Source of the DNA: Kangiellaceae bacterium
GTDB lineage: Bacteria; Pseudomonadota; Gammaproteobacteria; Enterobacterales; Kangiellaceae
Assembly (NCBI GenBank): GCA_030590405.1
Contig: JAUUYO010000035.1
Coordinates: 1 to 17,070, forward strand
Direction: 5' to 3'
DNA: 17,070 nt
The stretch's first letter is position 1. Every line of letters begins with the position of its first letter. Position numbers and translations under genes: made by a program. Below the pieces are notes generated by a model that did no database searches, was not told the origin of the DNA, and worked only from the letters and a program-made list of their open reading frames with translations. This document shows positions 1 through 7,398 of this stretch, piece after piece.

Positions 1-1173
1 ATTCAAGTACAAGATAACGGACCGTTTTGGCGACGAAATAGTGGTAAACGGGTTGGTGTTCAATTACAGGGGCCGGATTCAGAAGTGTTAGGGGAAATTG
101 GTGAGCAGGCTTTAACGTTAATTGAAACCATCCCCGAATTTTTTGATCTTTACTCAACATCTGAAGGAGGCCAACTTGAATTGCAAGCCAAATTAGATCG
201 TGACCGCATGTCTGCTTATGGTATTTCAAGTGGTGAGCCGTCAAGTCTGGTTGAAATGACTTTCAGAGGACGGCGTTTACCAAGATTTAAAGGACCAGAC
301 GGCGAAGTTGAGATGCAATTAATTCTTGGCAATATGGAAAATACCCGTGTTGATGATATTAAGAATTTAAGTCTGATTAAACAAGATGGTTCGACTATCA
401 CAATGGATAGTATTTCATCTTTTTCGACTCAAAAAGGACCGAGTCGAATCAACCGGCAAAATAAAGTTTCCAGTATCTGGGTTGGGGCACGTTTTGATAA
501 AGGGCAAAGAAATGAATTGCAAAAAAAGTTAACCGAATTGCTAAAACCTTTACCATTGCCAGCAGGGTATACTTGGCAATTTAATAATCAATGGCGCGCT
601 GTGGAAGAAAGTCAGCAAGAATTTGTGCTCAATTTACTTTTGGCTTTGGGTCTTATTTTTGGCGTAATGGCAAGTTTGTTTGAGTCAATTCGTCAGGCGG
701 TCGCTTTAATGATTTCTTTACCTTTTGCGTTAGCGGGCGCTTTCTGGACGTTGTATCTTGCGGGGGTTGATTTTGACCAACCAGCTTCTATTGCGGTGTT
801 ATTATTGCTTGGCGTTGTTGTAAATAATGGCATTGTGATGGTAGAACACATCAATTTATATCGCCGTGAAGGGTGGGAACGATCGAAAGCCATGATTCAG
901 GGTGGTAAAGAAAGGCTCCGTCCAATTTTAATGACCGCCTTGACCACCTTAGTAGGTTTGGTTCCGATCATTATCCAAAAACCGTCTTTAGGCGGTATTT
1001 ATTATTACTCGATGGCTTATGTTATTATCGGTGGTTTATTATTTTCGACGGTGTTGACCACGTTACTTTTACCAGCAACGATTGCTTTGGTGGAGGATGC
1101 TCCCGGAAAAATAAAAAGCATTATTTTTTGGGTGTTTTCAAAAGTGAGATCAAAAAATACTGCTATCAACTAA
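1..1173 (+). CDS. RND-family efflux permease, C-terminal part (5' end outside window)
   Basis: The reading frame is open from base 1, so this is the last ~390 residues of a protein that is usually about 1,030-1,050 residues long. A GTG at 85 lies inside the domain and is not a start. The first part is the porter/docking region of the second half (phrases such as VQLQGPDSEVL and the later SAYGIS). It is followed by the transmembrane bundle TM8-TM12: LLLALGLIFGVMASLFES, an alanine/leucine segment before LAGVDFDQPAS, the conserved VVVNNGIVMVEHIN helix, the RPILMTALTTLVGLVPI helix and a final hydrophobic segment before LPATIAL. These are hallmarks of HAE1/AcrB-like inner-membrane proton-driven exporters, which work with a periplasmic adaptor and an outer-membrane channel, probably encoded upstream. 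The substrate cannot be told from this part. No clear terminator follows; the next 156 bp hold an inverted-repeat element. Confidence 0.93.
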   Translation: MQVQDNGPFWRRNSGKRVGVQLQGPDSEVLGEIGEQALTLIETIPEFFDLYSTSEGGQLELQAKLDRDRMSAYGISSGEPSSLVEMTFRGRRLPRFKGPDGEVEMQLILGNMENTRVDDIKNLSLIKQDGSTITMDSISSFSTQKGPSRINRQNKVSSIWVGARFDKGQRNELQKKLTELLKPLPLPAGYTWQFNNQWRAVEESQQEFVLNLLLALGLIFGVMASLFESIRQAVALMISLPFALAGAFWTLYLAGVDFDQPASIAVLLLLGVVVNNGIVMVEHINLYRREGWERSKAMIQGGKERLRPILMTALTTLVGLVPIIIQKPSLGGIYYYSMAYVIIGGLLFSTVLTTLLLPATIALVEDAPGKIKSIIFWVFSKVRSKNTAIN

Positions 1174-1202
1174 TATTTATTTTCCAATCTCTTCAGAAAA
1201 AT

Positions 1203-1301
1203 CTGTAGGTGACGAAGGAACTTCTACATTTGCATATTTGAACATTTGAACCATACTATACAGAAATTTGTTGGGGGGCCTTCGTCACCCGCAACCTACA
1301 G
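1203..1301. repeat. ~99-bp inverted-repeat (REP/MITE-like) element
   Basis: The left arm CTGTAGGTGACGAAGG (1203-1218) pairs with CCTTCGTCA (1279-1287) plus CCTACAG (1295-1301), leaving a 7-nt bulge CCCGCAA on the right arm. Both ends therefore carry the GTAG head seen in two other palindromes of this window (8038-8068 and 9198-9228), here in inverted orientation, as in a pair of REP units. The left arm has a further small hairpin, GAAG-GAA-CTTC. The element fills most of the gap between the RND gene and the DUF1244 gene. Confidence 0.6.
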
Positions 1302-1309
1302 CGTATAAT
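1282..1309 (+). promoter_or_regulatory. Candidate sigma-70 promoter for the DUF1244 gene
   Basis: A perfect TATAAT (1304-1309) lies 20 bp before the ATG at 1330. A weak -35 match, TCGTCA (1282-1287), sits at 16-bp spacing and falls within the right arm of the inverted-repeat element. An AGGAA ribosome-binding site (1316-1320) follows with 9-nt spacing. The leader would be only about 14 nt if this promoter is used, which is short, so a second upstream promoter is possible. Confidence 0.45.
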
Positions 1310-1329
1310 TCACATAGGAAATAGAATCA

Positions 1330-1653
1330 ATGAATCCACAAACCCAAACACAAATAGAAGCTGCGGTTTTTAAACGATTTTTAAAACATCTCGATGATCA
1401 CAAAGAAGTCCAGAATATTGATCTCATGATCTTGGCGGATTTCTGTCGAAATTGTTTATCAAAATGGTATTCAGCCGCAGCTGAAGAAGTCGGTGAATCG
1501 GTGGATTATGACGCTGCCAGACAAATCGTTTACGGCATGCCATATTCTGAATGGAAAGAAAACCATCAAAGCAAAGCGACTCCCGAACAAATGGCTGCCT
1601 TTGATGCCCGTCGTGAACAAAAACAACAAACAAAGAATGAGGCTGGTCAATGA
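1330..1653 (+). CDS. DUF1244 family protein (107 aa)
   Basis: The protein matches the small DUF1244 family (SMc04008-like) of Proteobacteria. It shows the family signature VQNIDLMILADFCRNCLSKW near residues 27-46, then a segment containing DYDAARQIVYGMPYSEWK and ATPEQMAAF. Length fits the family (about 90-110 aa). It is soluble, with no signal peptide or membrane segment; the C-terminus (residues ~90-107) is a polar tail. Biochemical function is not established for the family. The ATG at 1330 is preceded by AGGAA at 9 nt. The stop overlaps the next gene's start (ATGA at 1650-1653), so the two are probably translationally coupled. Confidence 0.9.
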   Translation: MNPQTQTQIEAAVFKRFLKHLDDHKEVQNIDLMILADFCRNCLSKWYSAAAEEVGESVDYDAARQIVYGMPYSEWKENHQSKATPEQMAAFDARREQKQQTKNEAGQ

Positions 1654-2633
1654 AAGTATTTGTGACAGGTGCGACCGGTTTTCTTGGTACTAATCTGGTT
1701 CATTTGTTAGTAAATGAAGGAGCAGAAATTACTGCGATCAAACGCCCTACATCCAATATTTCAGCTTTCGAAAATATGCCGATAAACTGGTTGCCGGGCG
1801 ATGTTCTCGATCTCGATTCATTAATGACCGCATGCCTGGAAAATGTGGACTACATCTTCCATATCGCAGCTGATACCAGCATGTGGTCGGCAAAGAATGA
1901 ACAGCAAACTAAAATAAACCTGCAAGGCACTACCAATATGATTGAAGTTGCGTTAGCCAAAAATGCTAAACGATTTATCCATACTTCAAGTATTGCAGCT
2001 TATGGATTACATAATGATCAAGTGATTACAGAAGATACAAAGCAAAAGGGTGACCAGTGTTTTGCCAACTACTATAAGACCAAATACCAATCTGAACAGC
2101 TAGTGAAGGCGGCGGTTAAAAATAGAGGGCTTGATGCGGTGATCCTTAACCCTTGTCATTTAGTCGGCCCGTGGGATGCGCATAACTGGTCACAAATGTT
2201 AACTATGGTGGCTAATGAAAAACTCCCTGGCGTTCCGCCCGGATATGGCAGTTTTTGCCATATTCAAGAAGTTGCCAAGGCTCACCTGCAAGCGGCTAAA
2301 GTCGGCCACAAAGGTGAAAATTATATCTTATCTGGCGCCGATGCGTCGTTTGTTGAATTCGTCAAAGTCATTGGTGATTTGCTCAACAAGAAGGTGCCAG
2401 GCAAGCCGATGCCGCGTTGGTTATTAAATATTGTCGGCCATATATCGGTCTTTTTTGCTCGATTTAGCAAGAAAGAGCCCGATATGACGCCCGAAAAAGT
2501 ACTGATTGTCAGTGAAGTATTAAAGGTAAGTTGTAAAAAAGCCAAACAGCAACTAGGCTATAATAACAATATTTCTCTAAATCAGATGTTGACCGATTGT
2601 TACAACTGGATGTGTGATCAAAAAATGCTCTGA
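1650..2633 (+). CDS. NAD(P)-dependent epimerase/dehydratase, extended SDR (dihydroflavonol-reductase-like)
   Basis: An extended short-chain dehydrogenase/reductase of 327 aa, the usual size. The N-terminal Rossmann motif TGATGFLG (residues 6-13) gives GxxGxxG at G7, G10 and G13. The catalytic core shows HTSSIAAYG (111-119) and the YxxxK pair Y141/K145. A further motif, LNPCHLVGP, follows in the substrate-binding half. It resembles the dihydroflavonol-4-reductase-like or sterol-dehydrogenase-like SDRs of bacteria; the substrate cannot be inferred from sequence. It is probably cytoplasmic. The start overlaps the DUF1244 stop by 4 nt (ATGA), with GAATGAGG upstream as ribosome-binding site, so these two genes form an operon. 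The next gene starts 43 nt downstream on the same strand and may share the transcript. Confidence 0.9.
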   Translation: MKVFVTGATGFLGTNLVHLLVNEGAEITAIKRPTSNISAFENMPINWLPGDVLDLDSLMTACLENVDYIFHIAADTSMWSAKNEQQTKINLQGTTNMIEVALAKNAKRFIHTSSIAAYGLHNDQVITEDTKQKGDQCFANYYKTKYQSEQLVKAAVKNRGLDAVILNPCHLVGPWDAHNWSQMLTMVANEKLPGVPPGYGSFCHIQEVAKAHLQAAKVGHKGENYILSGADASFVEFVKVIGDLLNKKVPGKPMPRWLLNIVGHISVFFARFSKKEPDMTPEKVLIVSEVLKVSCKKAKQQLGYNNNISLNQMLTDCYNWMCDQKML

Positions 2634-2676
2634 GCACCTGATCCCGCCATCGGGCAGCATTTAGTCAATTTATAAA

Positions 2677-5088
2677 ATGAAAGCTCGTTTGCACAAAACT
2701 ACAGAAATCAAATTGGACAACCTGTATGAAGCCGGGTTTGAAGCGATCTTCGTTTCGGAAAAAGGCATTTGTTTAGGGCAAAATTTAACCGCCGAAGAAA
2801 TATTCGGGTACAGTTTAGATGAGGCCATAGGACAGTTTGGGACCAACTGGATTGCTGAGAAAGATCGCTCCTTAGTCAATCAAAAAATTAAATCCGGGGA
2901 TGAAAAACCTTATCAGGTGCTTGCACGCAAAAAGGATGGTAGTGAGTTTCCTGTTGAGATCCGTGGCAGGATGGTTTTACATGAAAACAAGCAGTTGCGG
3001 ATCACTTCACTCCTGGATATCAGCGACCGTCGCTTAGCCGAAGATAAAGCTCATCAAGGTGAGCTGGTATTAGACACTATTTTCAATGCCTTACCCGATC
3101 TCTTTTTCCTGATAAAGCAAAATGGCGAGATAATCAAATATCGTGCTAGACAGTCTGTCGATCTCTATGTCCCCCCAGAAGCCTTTCTTGGTAAGCGAAT
3201 GCAAGAGGTTTTGCCGAAAAGTGTCTCGGAGTTATTTGGCCAGAATATTAGTAAAGTCGTGCGAACCAATCAATTGGTTACATTCGATTACCTACTTGAA
3301 ATCGCAGGTAAGCAGAAATATTATGAGGCGCGAATTAGCCCTATTCCGAATAGTCAGCAATTAATAATCATCGCAAGAGATATTTCGGAAAGGAAGTTTG
3401 CAGAAAACGAAATCCTGAGAAGCGAAGTTAAATTCAGCGCTGTATTTAAATCTAATGTGGTCTCGGTAGTGGTGGTAAACCAGCAAAATAGAATTGTCGA
3501 ATGGAATCCAGGTTCTGAAAAGCTATTCGGATACACTGCTTCTGAGGCAAAGAACATGCGCTTAACTGAAATGATCCCAAAACGATTACTCAATCAGCAC
3601 AAAGAAGGGTTTAAGCAAGCGGTTCAAAGAAAAGGCCTTATCAAAAATAATATCACTCACGAAGTGTTTGGCCTTGATAAAAATGGAAAAGAGTTTCCAA
3701 TTGAGCTAACTCTGGGGAGTTGGACTCAAAATGGCGAACTTTTTTTTAGTGCGATGATATTGGATACTTCGGAGCGAAAGGAAGCGGAACAGGCTATTTT
3801 ACACCAGGCACATTATGATTCATTGACCGACTTACCGAATCGTTTTTTGGCTTTAGATCGACTCAATCAATTGCTCATGGATGCTAAGCGCAACAATGAG
3901 TTAGTCGCGGTGTTGTTTTTAGATCTGGATGATTTCAAAAAGGTCAATGATTCTCTTGGGCATGAAACAGGTGACAAGTTGTTAATTGAAGCTGCACGGA
4001 GACTTTCATCGGTCATTCGAGGAGGGGACACAGTCGGTCGACTGGGTGGAGATGAGTTTATTATATTATTGCCTGGCTTAACCGATCCCAGTGATGCTCG
4101 GCCAATTATCGAAAGCCTGTTAGCTCAATTTAGACAAGCTTTCAAAATTCAAAATAGAGAGCTTTTATTAACCGTTAGTATTGGTGTTGCGGTTTATTCG
4201 CAAGACGGACTCAGCAGTTCAGACTTGTTACGTAATGCCGACTCGGCAATGTACCATGCTAAGAATGAAGGCAGAAATACCTATTCTTATTTTACCGATT
4301 CGATGAATGAAGAAGTGGCCCGTCGCCTGTCTCTGGAAGAGCAAATTCATGGTGCTTTAGAAAGAAATGAATTTGAAGTGTTTTATCAAGCGCTAAGGGA
4401 TATCAAAAGCAACAAAATTGTTGGTGCAGAAGCACTACTCCGATGGCATAATTCTACATTAGGTAATATTCCACCAGGGGAATTTATTCCTATCGCAGAA
4501 CAGTCAGGTTTGATCAATCTGATCGGAATGTTCGTGTTAGAACAATCTTTATGTCAAATCGCTCGGTGGCAAAAGGATTGTCAACGAGAACTAAAAATTG
4601 CTGTGAATCTATCTCCTCGCCAATTTAGAGATCCAGGGTTAGTCAGCAAAATATCGATTTTATTGAACAAATACCACTTAAGTGCCAGTAATCTTGAATT
4701 AGAAATTACCGAAGGTGTTTTGATGGAAGGGCATTCTTATATCGATGAATCACTTAATTCGCTAGGAGAGATGGGGATTTGTATTGCCATGGATGATTTT
4801 GGTACGGGCTATTCATCTATGAGTTATTTGCGGCAATATCCTTTTGATATCCTTAAAATCGATCGCAGCTTTGTCAGAGATATTATCACTGATTCAGCTG
4901 ACAAAGCGCTGATTAATGCGACCATTGTTATGGCGCATGCGCTGGGTTTAAAAGTGGTTGCGGAAGGCGTCGAAACAAAACAGCAGTTAGCTATTTTAAA
5001 GCAGCTTGATTGTGATTATGTGCAAGGTTTCTTGTTTGGGAAACCTGTCTGCGCTGCAGATTTTGTCTCTCAATTAGAAAATAATTGA
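2677..5088 (+). CDS. PAS-PAS-PAS-GGDEF-EAL bifunctional cyclic-di-GMP protein
   Basis: An 803-aa sensor/effector of cyclic-di-GMP signalling. Three PAS domains come first (about residues 14-117, 128-240 and 246-370), two ending in the typical DISDRR/DISERK junctions and the third in DTSERKEA. The GGDEF domain (~375-540) has an intact GGDEF at 457-461 and an inhibitory-site RxxD (RGGD, 448-451). The EAL domain (~552-800) has EAL at 585-587, NLSPRQF (644-650), EITEG (676-680), DDFGTG (706-711), KIDRS (727-731) and EGVET (763-767), so the phosphodiesterase metal-binding set looks complete. Both cyclase and phosphodiesterase activity are thus possible. No transmembrane segment or signal peptide is visible, so it is likely a cytosolic sensor; the PAS ligand is unknown. 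No good ribosome-binding site precedes the ATG at 2677; the 43-nt gap suggests read-through from the SDR gene. Confidence 0.95.
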   Translation: MKARLHKTTEIKLDNLYEAGFEAIFVSEKGICLGQNLTAEEIFGYSLDEAIGQFGTNWIAEKDRSLVNQKIKSGDEKPYQVLARKKDGSEFPVEIRGRMVLHENKQLRITSLLDISDRRLAEDKAHQGELVLDTIFNALPDLFFLIKQNGEIIKYRARQSVDLYVPPEAFLGKRMQEVLPKSVSELFGQNISKVVRTNQLVTFDYLLEIAGKQKYYEARISPIPNSQQLIIIARDISERKFAENEILRSEVKFSAVFKSNVVSVVVVNQQNRIVEWNPGSEKLFGYTASEAKNMRLTEMIPKRLLNQHKEGFKQAVQRKGLIKNNITHEVFGLDKNGKEFPIELTLGSWTQNGELFFSAMILDTSERKEAEQAILHQAHYDSLTDLPNRFLALDRLNQLLMDAKRNNELVAVLFLDLDDFKKVNDSLGHETGDKLLIEAARRLSSVIRGGDTVGRLGGDEFIILLPGLTDPSDARPIIESLLAQFRQAFKIQNRELLLTVSIGVAVYSQDGLSSSDLLRNADSAMYHAKNEGRNTYSYFTDSMNEEVARRLSLEEQIHGALERNEFEVFYQALRDIKSNKIVGAEALLRWHNSTLGNIPPGEFIPIAEQSGLINLIGMFVLEQSLCQIARWQKDCQRELKIAVNLSPRQFRDPGLVSKISILLNKYHLSASNLELEITEGVLMEGHSYIDESLNSLGEMGICIAMDDFGTGYSSMSYLRQYPFDILKIDRSFVRDIITDSADKALINATIVMAHALGLKVVAEGVETKQQLAILKQLDCDYVQGFLFGKPVCAADFVSQLENN

Positions 5089-5153
5089 TATTATCCCTAC
5101 TAAGGCTGGCTAAGGCCAATCCACTGACAGATAGATCACCGTTATTATTTGTG

Positions 5154-5162
5154 TGATATAAT
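5154..5162 (+). promoter_or_regulatory. Extended -10 promoter for fklB, followed by an 11-bp direct repeat
   Basis: TGATATAAT (5154-5162) is a perfect extended -10 element (TGn before TATAAT); no good -35 lies at 17 bp. Just downstream, in the predicted early transcript, TTCAAAGTCCG occurs twice (5171-5181 and 5185-5195), a 14-bp period. A ribosome-binding site (AGGGT) lies near 5219-5223. The direct repeat could be a regulator site or simple local duplication. Confidence 0.55.
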
Positions 5163-5229
5163 CTCGCGCTTTCAAAGTCCGGTTTTCAAAGTCCGCTGTT
5201 CAGAATCAATATACAACTTAGGGTAAAAA

Positions 5230-5850
5230 ATGAGCAATCAATACGAAACACATGAATCAAAAGCTAGTTATGGCATTGGTATGAATATGGGCACTCAATT
5301 ATTAGGACAGTCATTTGACGGTTTAGAGATCGATGTTGTCGCTCAAGGACTAAAAGATGCATTCCTTAAAGTCGGTAGTGCCCTTTCTCCGCAGGACATT
5401 CAGGCAGCTTTTGATCATGTTACCAAACTGATGCAACAGCAAAAACAAGAGCAATCCAAAGGTGCCTTGGAAACTGGCAAAAGTCATCTTGAAGAAAACG
5501 CCAAAAAAGAGGGGGTTGTTGTTACCGAATCAGGTCTTCAGTATGAAGTAATTACTGTCGGTAAAGGTGATTTGCCAGGGTTAACTGCAAAAGTTAAGAC
5601 TCACTATCACGGCACTTTGGTTGACGGAACGGTTTTCGATAGTTCCTACGAAAGAGGTCAACCCGCTGAATTCCCAGTTAATGGTGTGATTGCTGGCTGG
5701 ACAGAAGCGCTGCAATTAATGCCAGTCGGTTCTAAATGGAAACTTACCATTCCTTACTCTCTGGCTTATGGTGAGCAAGGAGCTGGCGGGGCAATTGGAC
5801 CTTGTGAAACCTTGGTGTTTGACATTGAGTTATTAGAAATTGTCGGCTAA
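5230..5850 (+). CDS. fklB: FKBP-type peptidyl-prolyl cis-trans isomerase FklB (FKBP22)
   Basis: The 206-aa product has the same length as E. coli FklB and the same two-part build. An N-terminal helical dimerisation domain (~1-95) begins ...ASYGIGMNMGTQL and ends HLEENAKKEGV. It is followed by a C-terminal FKBP domain (~100-205) with TESGLQYEVI, VKTHYHGTLVDGTVFDSS (positions ~122-139), FPVNGVIAGW, LMPVGSKW and TLVFDIELLEI. The enzyme speeds proline isomerisation during protein folding. There is no signal peptide, which points to the cytoplasmic FklB type rather than periplasmic FkpA. The gene stands alone with its own extended -10 promoter. The 14-nt-period repeat in its leader is the only unusual feature. 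Confidence 0.93.
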   Translation: MSNQYETHESKASYGIGMNMGTQLLGQSFDGLEIDVVAQGLKDAFLKVGSALSPQDIQAAFDHVTKLMQQQKQEQSKGALETGKSHLEENAKKEGVVVTESGLQYEVITVGKGDLPGLTAKVKTHYHGTLVDGTVFDSSYERGQPAEFPVNGVIAGWTEALQLMPVGSKWKLTIPYSLAYGEQGAGGAIGPCETLVFDIELLEIVG

Positions 5851-5860
5851 TTGAATTTTA

Positions 5861-5933
5861 TGTTGCAAAACACTACTTGCACAGGTAGTATCTGTTGCAA
5901 ATAGAAACTAAACCTCTTTTTGAAAAAGGGGTT
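5861..5933 (+). promoter_or_regulatory. Repeat- and hairpin-rich leader between fklB and yebG
   Basis: TGTTGCAAA is repeated directly at 5861-5869 and 5893-5901 (32-bp period). Between the copies lies the inverted repeat ACTAC (5872-5876) / GTAGT (5885-5889) with an 8-nt spacer, a plausible operator. A longer hairpin follows: AACCTCTTTTT (5911-5921) pairs with AAAAAGGGGTT (5923-5933) with one G-U wobble. It has no U-run after it, so I do not call it an intrinsic terminator. No canonical LexA box (CTG-N10-CAG) is seen, although yebG is LexA-controlled in E. coli. Confidence 0.4.
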
Positions 5934-5947
5934 ATCAACCTCAATAC

Positions 5948-5959
5948 AGGAGCACTCCT
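5948..5959 (+). promoter_or_regulatory. yebG ribosome-binding site inside a small palindrome
   Basis: The Shine-Dalgarno AGGAG (5948-5952) is followed by CA and its exact complement CTCCT (5955-5959), immediately before the ATG at 5960. In the mRNA the inner four base pairs can close over a four-base loop and hide the ribosome-binding site, suggesting modulation of translation initiation. It is very short, so its effect may be small. Confidence 0.4.
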
Positions 5960-6244
5960 ATGGCAGTGGTGACTTTATATATGTCAGATCGCGATTCTAA
6001 TCAAACTTTTACTGATAAAAAATTAGCTGATAATTACGATAAAATGCTGGAACTCGCTGAAAATGTCAGCCTGTGGATTGAAAAATCAATTGATGGGTTA
6101 AGCGAAGAGCAAGTCGAAAGTATCGGTATGTTAATTGCGGAAAACAAAGAAGTATTAGCTAAAGCAATTAAAGGTAAACCTGAAATTTTACTGCAAGAAG
6201 AACAAATCGAAGCAGATGAAAAAGTAACAAAAATTTCTGCTTAA
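5960..6244 (+). CDS. yebG: YebG family protein (DNA-damage-inducible)
   Basis: The 94-aa product matches the YebG family (E. coli YebG, 96 aa). It starts MAVVTLY, then has FTDKKLADNYDKMLELAENV (residues ~17-36), the family's most conserved stretch, and a helical ...EEQVESIGMLIAENKEVLAKAI region. The tail is acidic (EEQIEADEK). In E. coli the gene is induced by DNA damage through LexA; molecular function is not known. Here I cannot find a canonical LexA box in the 109-bp upstream region, so SOS control is not shown by sequence. It ends 24 bp before the convergent end of the next minus-strand gene. Confidence 0.85.
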   Translation: MAVVTLYMSDRDSNQTFTDKKLADNYDKMLELAENVSLWIEKSIDGLSEEQVESIGMLIAENKEVLAKAIKGKPEILLQEEQIEADEKVTKISA

Positions 6245-6268
6245 AACCTACAGCAGTTAAATCTAACT

Positions 6269-6547
6269 TCAAGCGATCTTGATTCGAACCACCTTCATCG
6301 ATTCGAATTCAAGACCTGCTACCGTTTCTGTCTGCGGGTAATAGGTCAAATTAATCCTTTGGCCTTTATTCAACTTTTTGTATTGAGTTTTCCGTTTATA
6401 TTTAAAAGGAACCTCGCAGTCTTCGATCATAATAGAATTAATAAACCAGCCATCGCTTTCTCTTTGAGAGTGAGACACGACTTTTTTCATTTCGGAATGG
6501 GTTAATTTCTGGTGGGTTTTAATCAGCTGTTGAGGATCGCTTTGCAT
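6269..6547 (-). CDS. Small hypothetical protein (92 aa)
   Basis: I do not recognise this protein with confidence. It has 92 residues, is basic (many Lys/Arg in the middle, KYKRKTQYKKLNKGQRI), and has no signal peptide or membrane segment. The N-terminal half is polar and probably helical; the C-terminal half alternates hydrophobic and charged residues (INLTYYPQTETVAGLEFESM), suggesting beta strands. It starts with ATG (complement of 6545-6547), 33 nt after the stop of the DUF6164 gene on the same strand, so the two are probably co-transcribed. It converges on yebG with 24 bp between stops. Codon pattern and uninterrupted reading frame support a real gene. Confidence 0.65.
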   Translation of the reverse strand: MQSDPQQLIKTHQKLTHSEMKKVVSHSQRESDGWFINSIMIEDCEVPFKYKRKTQYKKLNKGQRINLTYYPQTETVAGLEFESMKVVRIKIA

Positions 6548-6580
6548 GAGAAAGCCAGGTTTGGGGGTTAAGTTTTTGGG

Positions 6581-6937
6581 TTATTTAAAAAAAGGGACAA
6601 CAGTAAAGTAAGCCAATAGCGCAGCAAAAATGATTAACAAAGAATACCTAATGGGGGAACTCAAGAAAAATTCTAACCTGGAAACCCGATCGCCAGATTG
6701 TTCTATCGCGTCATGTTCCGACTTGACTCGTTGGTAGCGTTCCGTTTGATAATCTTGAATAAGGTTTTTGGCACTGTTTAACTGATCTTTTTCTCTCATC
6801 CAGATGGCAGCATAGCCTAATCCCCAGCGGCCGGAATCCGTCTCGTAAAAAGCGATTTCGGCTTCATCTAACAATTGGCGAACATCGTTCGCTTCGTCGT
6901 CAGGTACACCGTTTAATTTGAAAATAAGATGAGACAT
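6581..6937 (-). CDS. DUF6164 family protein with C-terminal membrane anchor (118 aa)
   Basis: The N-terminal half (about residues 1-75) matches the DUF6164 family of gammaproteobacteria: HLIFKLNGVPDDEANDVRQL, IAFYETDSGRWG and AAIWMREKDQLNSAKNLI. This is a small ferredoxin-like fold related to signal-transducing-protein domains of the DUF2007 kind (my inference). A polar linker follows (residues ~70-90), then one transmembrane helix near the C-terminus (YSLLIIFAALLAYFTVVPF, residues ~98-116). The protein is thus likely a tail-anchored inner-membrane protein with its globular part in the cytoplasm. Function is unknown. An extended -10 promoter lies about 50 nt upstream. It is the first gene of a two-gene minus-strand unit. 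Confidence 0.8.
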   Translation of the reverse strand: MSHLIFKLNGVPDDEANDVRQLLDEAEIAFYETDSGRWGLGYAAIWMREKDQLNSAKNLIQDYQTERYQRVKSEHDAIEQSGDRVSRLEFFLSSPIRYSLLIIFAALLAYFTVVPFFK

Positions 6938-7398
6938 TGATTTTGCTACTGTTTTGAAAGGGTGAAATGGACTGTTTGCTCATGATCAGATTATATCAAA
7001 ATATTGACAATATGTTGCATGCTTTCTTTATTTTTGACTCTTTTAGTTAATAGTGTTTCAAACTGGTTAGCATCTTTAGCTACACACGGCATAACACCGT
7101 CGACAAATAAGCACTTTTATAACAAAAATGAAACAGTTCTTCTGTGGTTTTATTTCATTTCTAGTTTTATGAATCTAAACCGCTGGTTGCGCCAACAAAT
7201 TACGGTTGATCGTAGTTTGAAAGCGGTAACGAAAAAACGGTTTATCATCTAGTAAAAAAGCTGATAAGGTCGATTAAAAAGAATTAGAGGTTGGTATGCG
7301 GGAAGCTTTGGAAGTGATTTCAAGAGGTAAAAAATTCCCTCTCGCAAGGCTCTGTGGCTGATGATTATCAAAGAGGAAAATGAAATGGGTGGAATTCG
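6938..7398. other. 461-bp gene-poor stretch, no convincing gene
   Basis: Apart from the minus-strand promoter at its left end I see no gene with recognisable features. A plus-strand frame at 7004-7252 would start with TTG inside a TTGACA hexamer, has no ribosome-binding site, and its translation is an unfamiliar Phe/Leu/Asn-rich string ending in two stops. The stretch is AT-rich and lies directly upstream of the transposase relics, so it may be degraded mobile-element or insertion-site DNA; no terminal inverted repeats are seen. Confidence 0.5.
6990..6998 (-). promoter_or_regulatory. Extended -10 promoter for the DUF6164 operon
   Basis: On the minus strand the sequence reads TGATATAAT (complement of 6990-6998), a perfect extended -10 motif identical to that of fklB. 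It is 52 nt upstream of the ATG at 6937. At 17-bp spacing the -35 candidate is GCAACA, a poor match, as expected for an extended -10 promoter. Confidence 0.5.

Noticed and set aside
85..87. GTG as the start of the RND protein
   Set aside because: The frame is open to base 1 and upstream residues already match the family, so this is an internal codon of a truncated gene.
5911..5933. Intrinsic terminator of fklB
   Set aside because: The hairpin has no U-run after it, and it lies closer to yebG than to the fklB stop.
5851..5959. LexA (SOS) box upstream of yebG
   Set aside because: Only a half-site (ATACAG at 5944-5949) is present; the opposite CTG half is missing at the required spacing.
7004..7252. 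Open frame of 82 aa in the gene-poor region
   Set aside because: It would start with TTG inside a TTGACA hexamer, has no ribosome-binding site, and the translation shows no recognisable family or coding character.
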